This document shows, in pieces, positions 46,705 to 57,100 of a DNA stretch of 64,000 nucleotides. A program made the position numbers and the translations under genes. Within the stretch, counting starts at the first letter, position 1; each line of letters starts with the position of its first letter. Below the pieces are notes generated by a model, which saw nothing but the letters and a program-made list of their open reading frames with translations, ran no database searches and had not been told where the DNA came from. The stretch comes from Isochrysis galbana (taxonomy: Eukaryota; Haptophyta; Isochrysidales; Isochrysidaceae), in the NCBI GenBank assembly GCA_018136815.1, contig CM030940.1, forward strand, positions 946,418 to 1,010,417, read 5' to 3'.

Positions 46705-46785
46705 TCCGTCCGGACTCGAACTCGCGACCCAGAGCAAAAGGTTGGTGGAGGCGGTGGGTTGAACCACTATGCCACGCGAGAGTTT
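46705..46785 (-). repeat. tRNA-derived SINE-like sequence with A and B boxes
   Basis: Read on the minus strand it contains TGGCATAGTGGTTCAACCC (A box, 46764-46774 for TGGCATAGTGG) and, about 40 bp on, GCGAGTTCGAGTCCGG (B box, 46710-46723). Both match RNA polymerase III internal promoter consensus. The acceptor and T stems do not pair, so it is not a functional tRNA gene. A second B-box-like GCAGTTCGAGCCCCGC lies just downstream at about 46683-46698, followed by the minisatellite at 46500-46665. Confidence 0.6.
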
Positions 46786-47431
46786 ACGTAGCCATAGGGC
46801 CGATGGGAAGGGCTGAGAACCGCTCTATATACTCTGGGTTTTTTTTTCTCTTCTTTTTCACTCTTCTTCTTCTTTCTTCCTCTGTTCTTTTTATTGTTTA
46901 CTGTTTTTTCTTTTACTGTTATTTCTTTTTGCCTCTGAGACATCGCGAATGCGACACCTCCCTCTTTCTCTCGAAGAGAAGGGAAGTTTCCCCACCTTTC
47001 TTCCTCCCAGGCGTCTCGCAAAAAGGTTTAATTTGCTATCTCCCCGCGTTTCTTCACCTGCTTCTGGGTCAACACTTGTTGTGCCCTGCGTCAACACTTG
47101 GAAGAGAGAGGCCAGATGGGTTAACACCTTGCCCAAGCTACTGTAATGGGCCCTCGAGGGCGTGTCAACGCGAATCCATACATACGCCCTGCCCCTAACT
47201 CTTCCCTCTTCCTCCTCTCTTCCCTGCGGCTCTGGGCCATGCCCATGGCGCGCGCCTGCGGCCCCTCTTCAGGTCCCCAGGAGGTTTCCAGGGGCCTGGG
47301 AGCGCAGCTCAGGGGGCAGGTGAGGCTGGGGCATGGCCCTGGCCCCTCCTGCCTCTCCCTCGCTGGCTCTCGCGCCCCTGCGCGGTCGACAGGAGCTACC
47401 GTCACCTTCACGCGCGGGGCAAGGGAGGGAG
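46786..47431. other. Intergenic, pyrimidine-rich with GTTAACACC-like words
   Basis: 46835-46935 is a T/C-rich tract. GTCAACACTTG occurs twice (47069 and 47090) and GTTAACACCTTG once (47119); the same word family recurs at 52985-53085. No gene supported. Confidence 0.4.
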
Positions 47432-47575
47432 GTCACTCACCGATCACCGACGCCATTGCCTTTCGTGGGGTGGGAGGGGGTTCGTCGGAGTGGGGAGGCA
47501 GTTGGCGGGGCAGGTAGGGGGGGGGGGCCTACGGAATCCTAGGGGAGGTGGAAGATAGTGATTAAAAAGAGGGCG
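47432..47575 (+). repeat. Interspersed repeat family R1, copy B
   Basis: Copy of 787-930 with TCACTCACCGATCACCGACG, CTTTCGTGGGGTGGGAGGGG, GGCGGGGCAGGTAGGGG, and the end GAAGATAGTGATTAAAAAG. A four-base step (TCACCGA repeated) distinguishes it. Confidence 0.75.
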
Positions 47576-48190
47576 AGTGACAGGGCTTAATGCCCCGCGA
47601 GCCGAGAATACAATGCACTAGTACATTTTTTCAATTGGTGGCGGCTAAGAAGGTAGGCAGAACCTATGGACCGGATGCGCACCGATGACGCTCTGGGCAG
47701 AGGGTTGATAGCGCGGGAGAGGGCGGGAAGCAGAAAGGCATGGCAAAAGACACACGGAGCACTAAGAGACACGGCAGGCCCCGTGTACCATAGGCCGTGG
47801 GAACGTGAGAACGAGTAAGAGAGCAGGCGATTGTTGTGAGCCAAGGAAGCAAGGTCGAATGGCTGTCGCTAGCTCAGAACCGCTGCGACTCAGCGCGTGC
47901 AAGGCCGATTGCCGGCTAAAAAAAGGTCGAAGGCATCACGTGTTTTGCTTGCCACCGATCGGCATCCGCGCAATCAATGGAGGCCGCCAAGACCGGCGGT
48001 GGTCACGCTTAGAAGAGGTTCTGACAGGATATTGCCATCGCCCATACTCGGACGCAACGAGTGACAAAACCCGGCAGGGAAATGTGCAGGCGCATTGCTC
48101 GCTACCGCCGCTAGATGGTGCGACACACAAGTGTACCCATGTTCGAACTTACATCGTTAGCAAAGCGCCAACCGCCAATCGTGACCATGC
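47576..48190. other. Intergenic, 3' flank of Hsp110
   Basis: Short frames on both strands without family features. No gene or repeat recognised. Confidence 0.5.
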
Positions 48191-51100
48191 TCAATCAACG
48201 TCCATATCAGCGCCCGCGGGCGGCGGCGGAGCGGCATCGGCAGGGTCGCCCTCGGCTGCCGGCTCCGCCGGTGCGGTGTCCGCCGCCGGCGGCGGCGGCT
48301 CGGCCTTGGGCGCCGGCTTGGGCTTGCGCATGATGGGGTCGCATACGGTGGTGAGGCTCCCCACTTTTAGGGTAATCTCTGAGGCCATAATCACGGGGTC
48401 AGCCGTCGAAGGGCTGGCAGCAATTTTTGCTTCCACGTCGTCGAGCCATGTCTTGGTCCTCTCCAACTCGGAAGTCACCTTGGCCCTGTCCTCGGCCTCG
48501 ATGTGAGCGTACCTCTCGTCGGAGCTTCCAGCGAATTCGGCGTAGCGTTCCATCGTTTTTTTGAGCTCAGCGATTGCGTCGGGCCGAAGACTGGCCTCAC
48601 GCTCACGCAGCACAATCGGGTCGCACTTGTCCATGAGCTCCTTATACTTGGCCTCGTAAGTGGCCTTGTCGGTGTCCATACCGTCCTCATAGAGCCATTC
48701 CTCCAGCTGGGTCAGCATTGCCAAAATGGGCGACTTCTCGTCCTCTGACGCATAAGCAGAGAGCTCTTGGCTCAGCTTGTCGCGCATCGAGTAAATGGTC
48801 GCCTCTAGCTTGTTCATGGCCTCAGCAGTCTCCATGATGATCCGATCCTGCAGCGCCATCTGCGCCTCCATTTCTGTCGCCTCCATGAGCTCGCGGTCCG
48901 TCATGCCAAGAGCCTTGTCTTTTACCGTGACCGGCACACGCTTCACCTTTTTCGACTTCTTCTTTTCTGGTACCGCGTCCGCCGGCGCCACTTCCACCTC
49001 GCCCGATTGCGCCGCCTCGCCCTCGGCCGCCGGCGCCTCGCCCTCGGCCGCCGGCGCTGGGGCGGCCTCGCCATCGACAGGGGGCGGCTCGACCTTTGCA
49101 GATTCTGGCGCTGCCTCCTCGATCACGATCTCCTCCTCGATGGCCACGGCGGACTCGAGCGCGAGGCACCCGTGAATGTCTAGCCTCAGCTTCACTTTGA
49201 TCTTCGCCGGTTCTGGCTTGCCCTCAGCGTCGGTGAGCTGAGGGATTTCGCTGATAGTGAACTCGTTGAGCGCGCGCGAGAAGCCGGCGGGAAGCGCAAC
49301 GGATTCGTCATAGCACGCCGAGAGCGTGAAGGTGTCCTTGCGGTGGAAGGTGAGCATCTTGGTGTTGGGCACAGCATTGAACTTCTGGAACACAACGGTC
49401 GATGACCCGCCTGCCTTCGCAGGTGCCTCCTGGCCCTCGACCTCCATGGCCTCTGCCGCGCCACCGCCGGGGGATGCTGACCAGGAAAGGGCGATCGGGT
49501 ACATGGTAATGTCGTTCACCTGGAAGTCGCGCACCTTGAAGGCAGGCGAGAGCATGGCGCACTGCAGCGCACATCCCTTGGCGATGCACTCGTCGAAGTT
49601 GAGCGTCTTCGAGCACTCCCTGCCGAAGAACTCGGAGATGGTCTTTTGCACGGCCGGGACGCGCGAGGAACCGCCGACGATTTCGACCGAAGCGATATCG
49701 TCCTTGGTGATGCCACACCCTGCAAAAGCCTCCTCAACGACGCTCTGCAATTTCGCCATAAGGGGAGCACAAAGATCAAGGAAGTGGTCACGCTCCATCA
49801 TGCCCTTCACATCGATATCGTTCATGAAGCATTCAATCGAAATAGGCGCCTGAGGGTTGGAAGAGAGGACCTTCTTGGTCTTTTCCGCGGCGGTCATCAG
49901 ACGGAACCACGCCTTCTTGTTCGTGTGGGCGTCGATGCCGTGCTTCTCCTTCCACTCAGCCGCAAAGTGTTCGGCGATCACTCGTGTGAAGTCCTCGCCG
50001 CCCAAGTGGCGATCGGTCGCCACCGAGAGGACGGTAAGCTTGCCCTTGACGAAAGCAACGATGGAGACGGTCGTGTCCATCGCGCCACAGTCGACGAACG
50101 CCACGTTGGTGGTTTTGTCCTGCGGCAGATCCGTTTTGTAGATGCCGTATGCGAGGGCGGCAGCCGTGCAATCGTTGAGGAGCTTGAGCACGTTGAGGCC
50201 AACGATCTTCGCCGCATCCAGCACCGCACGGCGCTCCACATCGGTGAAGTAGGCAGGGACAGACAGCACAACGTCGGGCACAGGTGCGCCCTGTGCCCGC
50301 TCGGCAATGCCCTGCAGAGACTTCAAGAACATCGCGTAGATGCGCTCCGGGCTGAGGACAACCTCCTCATCGCGGTATCGCACAGGGATGCCGACATTGC
50401 CCGCCACGTCAATCATCTTGTAAGCCACCTTCGGAATCTCAGACTGAATCTCCTCGGAGTGGAACTTCTTGCCAACGATTGCCTTAAGCCCGGTCACAGT
50501 ATTGGTCATGTTGGACGTGATCTGTACACAGTGCGTTGATAGCAGTCAGCACAGTCAACGCTGCACGCGAACAACTAAGCTGCCGCTCTGCACCACTGGC
50601 ATTGGCCGCAAGCACGAATGCAGGCCGCACACAGGCTCGCGGAGGATGTGCACGCCGTGCAGTGGGCTTGGATCACGCCGTGGTGAGAACCCGAACTCGC
50701 TCGACGCAGGACCCGCACCAAGCGCGAACATGCGCCACATCGGCCCATCTCAGGTACAGCGAGCCCACTGCCGCCAGTTCAATGCAGGCACTCACCCCAC
50801 TGAGAGCAGCCTCGCCGAGTTTGCGCTCGTTGCCGGAGAAACCAACCATGCAGCTGTGTCGACAGGAATAATGTGGCGTCAGCTCACCGTGCAACTCAGG
50901 GCGGCCGACCGGCAAAGGTTGGAGCAAGGCGAGGGTGCCGCGCGGGCACTACACTCACGCTGTGGAGCGTTTGGACACCTCATTGTCCAGGATATCGATG
51001 CCACCGCGACGTGCGATCGCGACGACTGAGCGATGGGAGCAGGAGAGGTTTCGCGTGAGTCTAGCGCTGCGAGGAGCAGGGCGTGCACAAGGCCGGGAGC

Positions 51101-51323
51101 GGCAGGGAGGGCCGCGCAGAGAGCAGAGGGATCCGGGGCTGCAGCGCTGGCAGGCGGTGGGGGGAAAAGGGGGGGAGCGGGGGAGGGGGAAACGGGAAGG
51201 GCTGTGTGTGTGTGTGCGCGCGCGCGCGCGTGTGCTGGCGCGGAGCGAGCATGGACGTGTCGATGCGTCCTCCGCGCGCCCACCTCCGTTGGCATAGCCG
51301 ATGTCGATGCCGATGCAGGACAT
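48191..51323 (-). CDS. Hsp110/HSPA4-type Hsp70-family chaperone
   Basis: Cytosolic Hsp70 relative that acts as nucleotide-exchange factor and holdase. Four minus-strand exons, 51323-51284, 51025-50959, 50853-50796 and 50521-48191, give about 831 residues, typical of Hsp110. The N-terminus is MSCIGIDIGYANG, then VVAIARRGGIDILDNE, then CMVGFSGNERKLGEAALSG, and exon 4 starts ITSNMTNTVTGLKAIVGKKF. Hallmarks include VPDVVLSVPAYFTDVERRAV, LLNDCTAAALAYGIYK, DRHLGGEDF, PISIECFMNDIDVKGMMERD and VEIVGGSSRVPAVQKTISEF. The substrate domain carries an Ala/Pro/Glu-rich acidic loop (about residues 520-590) before a helical C-terminus ending DMDVD, like animal and plant Hsp110. Introns are GT-AG with phases 1, 2 and 0, and the donors of introns 2 and 3 read GTGAGT. 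Tiny first exons of 40, 67 and 58 bp make automatic annotation likely to miss the N-terminus. Confidence 0.92.
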
Positions 51324-51364
51324 GGTGTGGCTCGGCGGCGCGGCTGCCCGCTCTCCCTTCCCTT

Positions 51365-51830
51365 TCCCTCCTCTCTCTCTGTCTCACTCTCTCACTCTCT
51401 CACTCTCTCTCTCTCTCTTCTCTTCTCTCTCTTCTCTCTCTCCCTGTCTCTCTCTCGCGCGCGCTTCCATTCTAATGTCTCTCTCCTCTCTCAACTCGTC
51501 TCTCGTCTCTCTCGTCTCTCTCGTCTCTCTCGTCTCTCTCGTCTCTCTCGTCCCTCTCGTCTCTCTCGTCTCTCTCGTCTCTCTCGTCTCTCGTCTCTCT
51601 TCTCTTGTCTCGCGTCGCTCCCCCGCTTCTCGCCTCTTCTGTCCCCTCCTCCTCTTCTCTCTCCCTCTTGCCTCTCCTCCACTCCCCTCTCGCCCACTTC
51701 CCCTCTCTCCTTGCTCCTCACCCCCTCTCCTCTTCTCCCCTCCCATCACTCGCTTCTCTCTCTTCTTGCCTGTCCCTCGCTCACTCTCTCGATCCCTCTC
51801 TGAATCCCTCTCTCTCTCTCACCAGCCACA
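51365..51830. repeat. CT-rich microsatellite block
   Basis: Starts as (CT)n, then about 14 units of CTCTCGT (51490-51600), then irregular C/T sequence. On the Hsp110 sense strand this is purine-rich (GAGAGA), so it breaks the pattern of pyrimidine-rich leaders. A (TG)n/(CG)n run lies inside Hsp110 intron 1 at 51200-51232. Confidence 0.8.
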
Positions 51831-52010
51831 AGAGAAGGTTCGAGAGCTCTTCTTCTTCTACACCCGTGCCCCCCCCCCGCCCCCCCGCCCCCCCCCCCCC
51901 CCCTTCTCCCTTCTTCTCTCTCGAGCTGAGGGCTGCATATACTGCTGACGTGTACAATATCGGGGGGGGGAGTGGGGGGAAGGGGGCCACGCGGAAGAAG
52001 CGAGTCTCGC

Positions 52011-52069
52011 GGGGCGGGGCGGGGCGGGGCGGGGCGGGGCGGGGCGGGGCGGGGGGGGGGGGGGGGGGG
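52011..52069 (+). repeat. (GGGGC)8 plus poly-G
   Basis: Eight GGGGC units followed by 19 G. Strong G-quadruplex potential on the plus strand. A C-rich tract at 51868-51903 lies upstream. The interval 51831-52548 holds no gene that I can support; GTGAGTC is repeated four times near 52467-52495. Confidence 0.9.
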
Positions 52070-52548
52070 AGCGGCATGGCGGGAGGAGAGGGGGGAGGGG
52101 CAAGCTACGACAACAGACAACAGGGACTGTGACTGGGCGTGCCAGTGGGAAGGGGGGGGGGGGGGGCTGGGGAAGTGTGAGTGGTACTCCTAGACGGCTC
52201 CTGCTGAACCCTAGCTGTGAAAGACAGATACACCGTTTTATGTTTTACTTCGGAGAGCAAAAACAGGCCGTATTCCCGTCTTTCAAACTTCCTATGTATT
52301 GGCCCACCGTCTTTCGACGGGGCTTGGAATTTTCTGCTAGCAGGACGGTTGGTTGGAGGTGGAGGTCGGAGGTCGGAGACCCCCGCGCGGCCTGCGGCCA
52401 TATAGCTATATCATATAGTGGATTGGCCGATCGGCTGGGGCCAGAGGTCCCAGCGTCCCGGCCATCGTGAGTCGTGAGTCGTGAGTCGTGAGTCATGGTA
52501 CATTTTGATTCTAGTATGTGTATGCTTATGCTTAGCTCGGTCACTCAC

Positions 52549-52712
52549 TCATTTTAACCACTATTTTCCACTTCCCCTGGGTGTCCAAGGATTCCGCATT
52601 CCGCAGGGTCCCCCCCTACCTGCTACCTGCCCCGCCAGCCGCCTCCCCCCCTCCGAACGACCCCCTCCCGCCCCACGAGGGGCAATGGCGTCGGTGAGTG
52701 ACTCACTCCCTT
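52549..52712 (-). repeat. Interspersed repeat family R1, copy C (inverted)
   Basis: Reverse-complement relative of copies A and B: TTTTAACCACTATTTTCCAC, GGGTGTCCAAGGATTC, CTGCCCCGCCAG, CCCCACGAGGGGCAATGGCG, TCGGTGAGTGACTC. It shares GGACACCCAGG with copy A only and GGCGGGGCAGGTAG with copy B, so the three copies are independent derivatives. Confidence 0.75.
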
Positions 52713-52778
52713 CCCTCTTCCCTTCCCCTTCCCCTGCGCGCGCAGCGGTCTATTTTGGGAGATTGAGGCGGGCGCTCA

Positions 52779-52846
52779 TGTCGAATCAAGCCGAAGCAGA
52801 AGCAGCTTGATCGTGGGGCAAGTCTCAGCGGGGCTAGGGCATGGAG
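52779..52846. repeat. Interspersed repeat family R3, copy 2
   Basis: Contains TCGAATCAAGCCGAAGC, GCTTGATCGTGGGG, CAAGTCTCAGC, GGGGCTAGGGCATGGAG in the same order as 4131-4197. It lies 67 bp from R1 copy C, so two repeat families are nested or adjacent here. Confidence 0.65.
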
Positions 52847-52979
52847 TGAAGAGAAGTCTTGAGAGAGGGGGGGAAAGGGCGCGCTACATCGCGACGACGG
52901 CCCACGAGACACCACCCCATCACTCACTCACCAACAAGAAAACTCCGAAAACTGACCAGGGCGTATGGGTTCACGTTTA

Positions 52980-53095
52980 CCCGGTGTTGACCCACTTTGC
53001 GTTAACACCTCCATTGGCTAGGTTTGGCACATGCGTTAACACCTCAATCTGCAAGTGTTGGTACCAGCAGCGGGTTAACACCACACTGCCGGTGC
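52980..53095. repeat. GTTAACACC word cluster
   Basis: GTGTTGACCC, GTTAACACCT (twice), AGTGTTGGTA and GTTAACACCA occur within about 110 bp, alternating direct and inverted. A smaller cluster of the same words is at 47069-47130. Confidence 0.6.
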
Positions 53096-53703
53096 TGTGT
53101 ACTACTGTGCACCCACGCACCCACGCACTCACGCACCCACTGAATGCTACGTGCCGCGCGTGCACGCGCACGAGGAGCTGCACGGCCAAGTGGCAAGTGG
53201 GGAGTTGTTCTTCGGCACGGGCACCATGGGTATTCGAGTCTTTTGTTGGATTTGTAGCCCTCTCCCCATTTTGCCGGCGGGGAGGTGTCTAGGTTCTCGG
53301 GTGCGTTGGGCAATCTCGCCCCAATTATTGGAGTGCCCAAGTACGAGAGCTCCGCTTCATGCCACGCGCCTTTGATTTTCGCGTAGTAGTCTCCATCCTG
53401 CGTTATGTGTATTTCGGGGGGTGGTGCTTCCGGGCGGTGTTGTTCGTCGGCCTCCCGCCTAGCGGGCGTGTTACCCTCGGCAACGAAAAAATCGTACTCC
53501 GTTGTGCCTTGTGCCTTGCGCCGGTTCGCTGTCCGCCGGCGCCGCCGTGTCGATCGCCTAAACGAGCAAGGGCGAGTCGTCGGCGTCGGTGGCGTCGGTG
53601 ACCGCGAGCTGGGCTGGGGTGGTCGTGGTCGACATCGCGATGAGCGCTTGTGTGTGTGTGTGTGTGTGTTGGGGCGGGGCGAGCGGCGCGCGGCGACGAG
53701 CAA
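53044..53703 (-). CDS. Candidate hypothetical ORF
   Basis: Minus-strand frame of 219 codons. The ends are Arg/Pro/Thr-rich low complexity (partly a TG/CA microsatellite). The middle reads like protein: EYDFFVAEGNTPARREADEQ, IHITQDGDYYAKIKGAWHEA, ELSYLGTPIIGARLPNAPEN, PPAKWGEGYKSNKRLEYPWC. No family recognised, and the start is uncertain. It could be a lone exon or part of a transposon. Confidence 0.3.
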   Translation of the reverse strand: MLVAARRSPRPNTHTHTHKRSSRCRPRPPQPSSRSPTPPTPTTRPCSFRRSTRRRRRTANRRKAQGTTEYDFFVAEGNTPARREADEQHRPEAPPPEIHITQDGDYYAKIKGAWHEAELSYLGTPIIGARLPNAPENLDTSPPAKWGEGYKSNKRLEYPWCPCRRTTPHLPLGRAAPRARARAARSIQWVRECVGAWVHSSTQHRQCGVNPLLVPTLAD

Positions 53704-54189
53704 AGAAGAGAGCGGCGGCCTCCCCCCTCCGCGGGGGGGCTACCGTTTTCTTTTCTCCGGTCTTCGCGCCTCGCTGCTCCGTTGGCGTTCACTTGCGTAA
53801 ACTAAAGCTCACTGTCTAGAAACAAAGAGAACAAAACAAATCAGAAAAAAGAAAGCGGCTCCCGCCCGGCTAGGCGCGCCGAGGGGGGGGGGTTGGGGGA
53901 GACAACGAGTGGCCGGGAGGGCCGGTGGAAGGAACCGGCGAGGGTCGGAATGAGAGGGAAAACCCCGCGCGAGCAGAGAGAAGGAAGCAGAGCCGAGCGC
54001 GAGGGAGAGGAGGCGCGCGGGGGTCAACGGAGAAGGAGAGAGGAGGGAGGAGGAAGAGCCCCGTCGGCCACTCTCCCTCCCTCCCTCCCTCTCTCACGCG
54101 AGCCGGCCTGCGAGCGCCAACAGGCCTTGCCTGCACCCGCGCACCGCCCCTCCCCCCGCTTCCTGCTTCCGCCCCCCCCCCTCTCCCGC
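53704..54189 (+). promoter_or_regulatory. Upstream region of the Kelch gene
   Basis: No separate gene. Purine-rich GAGAGAGGAGG sequence is followed by (CTCC)n at 54070-54095 and a C-rich run at 54155-54188 directly before the ATG. It shows the same leader type as other genes here. Confidence 0.35.
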
Positions 54190-57100
54190 ATGTCAGAGCC
54201 CTTCCTTCCACTCGTGCTGGCTCTCGGCACACTCTCTCCTCCCTCTCCTCCCCCTCCTCCCCCTCCTCCCTCGCCTTCCGCGCCGTCTGTACGGTCGCTC
54301 ATGCTGGGCCACACGCTCAACATGACGCTCTCGCAAGGCGAGCAGTGGCGCGGTGTCGTCTCCGCCGTCTCGGGCAATGCACCGCTCATCGTGGATGTGC
54401 ACGTGAAGAATGCCCACTCCTGTGCAGAGGGCGCTGCCGCGGACGGCACGTGCATCTTCGGCCTCAAGCTTCTCGGCTCATCGATCCCTCATGGTCCATT
54501 CGAGCAGATCGACGAGCATCAGCACACTGCGGGCAAGCCTTACGAGCTCATCGTCTCGAGCTGCATGTTGCGTAGGCACCAGCGGGGTGAGCCTCCAGTC
54601 ACCGACTACCACGTCTCGCTCCTAGGCTGGGACGGCATCTCGGAGCTCACACTCGCCACCAAGCAGAGACAGCTCCCCATGCTTCGTCCGTACTGCCCTG
54701 TCGAGACCGACGCACACCCGCCTCCGCTACAGGCTCACGCGGCGGTCCTTGTCGACGCAAGCGCGCGCCGGAGCAAGGTTTCGACAACCGACGGCCCCCT
54801 TGGCGGGTTCAAAGGCGAATCAGGGACAATGCTCGTTTTTGGCGGGAATCTGCGGCACGATGTGGTCCACGGAACGGCCACGTTCATGTCACAGAGTGAC
54901 CCCGAGGTCGAAGCCGTCGGCATCTCAGGCCGACGTCTCGATTCCGTCTCGCTGCAGTCGAGCCTCCATCGGCCAACTGCTGAACTATGGGCTCTCGATA
55001 TTGGCAAGAGGATTTGGCGGCGACTTGGCCCACCACCCGGCGTTCGCAAAGGTGGCGCGGACACCACGTTGGACCAGGCTGGCGCCGACGCCACAGGGGG
55101 TGGAGCCACCTGGCCGGCTGCACGTTCCGCGCATACGATGACGCGGAGCTCGAATGGCGACATCTACCTATTTGGCGGACGGACGAATGATACCATCGTC
55201 GAGGACAACGGCCCAGAGGGCAAGGTGGGTGTTCCGAGTGTCCTCAATGATGTTTGGGTCCTCGGTTACGCTGCGGCTGAGCATGCAGCAACGCTACTCC
55301 TGAGCGCCAATGCCTCAGGCAATAGCGTGGCGCCTGCGATCCGTTGGCGCCAGCTGCTGCCTATAGGCGCTGCGCCACCACGACGCAGGTATCATGCTGC
55401 GGCCACAGTGACCGTGCCGGGAGAAGGCGAGAGTCTCATTATTCTGGGCGGGCTTAGTGAGCTCAGCCCCCACGAAGAGGGCGGTGAGGCACCAGCCGTC
55501 GACGCGCCGGGCTCAATCGCCCGAGGAGTAGGTCTGCGAGGAGCGGTGGTACTGCTCGATGTGTGGCGCTTGCCTCTGAGTGGAGCTCGTGGCGATGGTC
55601 CATTGGCTGACGCTGCGGCATACGGGGATGGCACAGTTACTTGGCAGCCGCACGCCACCATGCGAGTCGTCAATCCGCGGGAGAGATCGGAGCAACCGGC
55701 GGAGCGATACGGTCACTCGGCTTGTGGGTGGCACGGGGTAGTGTTTGTGTACGGCGGGATTTCTCGCTCTAGCACCGGAGGGCCTGTCGGCTCTCTGGGT
55801 GTGTCGGCGGACCTGTGGGAGCTTCGACTCGACGGCCGTGGGCAGTGGGTGCGCGTGCAAAGCCGCATCGCACCCATAGGCAGAGCCTTTCACACGGCGA
55901 GTGTTGTGGGGGACGTGATGCTCGTCTACGGAGGAGTGGATGCGCAGGTGGGCCTCCCCGCTCATCACCGTCTCTTGCAAGTCACCTCCTCAACTGTGCC
56001 CGATGTCAAATGGCCTCACTCACACCAAGCCGTCCTCGCTCATTTGCCCACTGTCCATCTCGGACGGCAACACGGCAAAGACCTAGTGTAAATTGCTTCG
56101 GTCATCGCCGTACGCGCGGCGTCTCCACGGCTCAACGCTCACAACCATTCCTTGCTCTCGCCTCCTTTTCATTTGCATGTAAACCCTTGTAGGGACACAC
56201 GCTCAATGACCTTTGGGCCTTGCATCTCCCTGATCGGGCTTGGGCGCTCCTCAGACCCCACGATACCTCGCGACTCGGGCCCTTTGTTGGCCGTTCTCGC
56301 CACAGCGCAGTGCCTCTCCCGCCCCCCGCGACCGACGTGCTCATCTTTGGAGGACTCTCTGGCTACACCTCGCTCGGCACAGGACCACGCGTCTCGGTCT
56401 CAGAAGAGGCTCTTCTAAAGGTGAAGCCCCCCAATTGCGCCGCCTCACCAGGACCGTCTCGTCGGGACCAGAGCTTCGCGCAGCAGCGCGCCACCACACT
56501 GCGAACTGTGACACGGGGTCATGCGAGCAGTGTGGATGATCGCCGACGCCGCATGCAAGAGGACGGCACTCGTCCCCTAACTGTTGACGAGGTCGGTTTT
56601 TTTGGCGCCGAGTCAACCGCGGGAGCGCAGCTCGACAAGGGAGCGTTCCTTCCAGATCCGTCGGCATCACAATCAGATGCTGCGTCCTTTCTGGCTCTTG
56701 ATGATTGGACGGTGAGCGCCGCCTTTGCTGCCGGGCACGGGTGCGTGCCGTGCCTACCCGGTACCCGCGCCATTGGTCTGCCCATTGCGTCGTCATCCGA
56801 CAACTTCTCGCAGCCCCAGTCGGAGACAACTTGCGAGCCATGCGAGGCGGGCTGGCTCTCGCTCACCTCGGGCGCTGGCGCGTGCTCGCCTTGCCCAGCT
56901 GGCACATACTCCCCCTTCCCTGGCGCATCCTCGTGGCGCGAATGTCGCCTTTGCCCTGCTGGGACGTTCTCACGCGAGCCCGGCTCCGCACAGTGCACCC
57001 CATGCGACGCTGCGATAGGTGGCGTGGGCGGTGTGGGTGGCGTGGGCGGTGGCCCTCACCCTCCAGTCTTGTGCCCAGCTGGGTCGGCGATGCCGGCACC

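Noticed and set aside
46705..46785. Functional tRNA gene
   Set aside because: A and B boxes are good, but acceptor and T-arm stems do not pair, so it is called tRNA-derived only.
49646..50539. 297-codon plus-strand frame
   Set aside because: Exact antisense of the conserved Hsp110 ATPase domain; a shadow frame.
51033..51803. Leu/Ser-rich plus-strand ORFs in the CT microsatellite
   Set aside because: Translations of CT repeats in every frame; no protein evidence.
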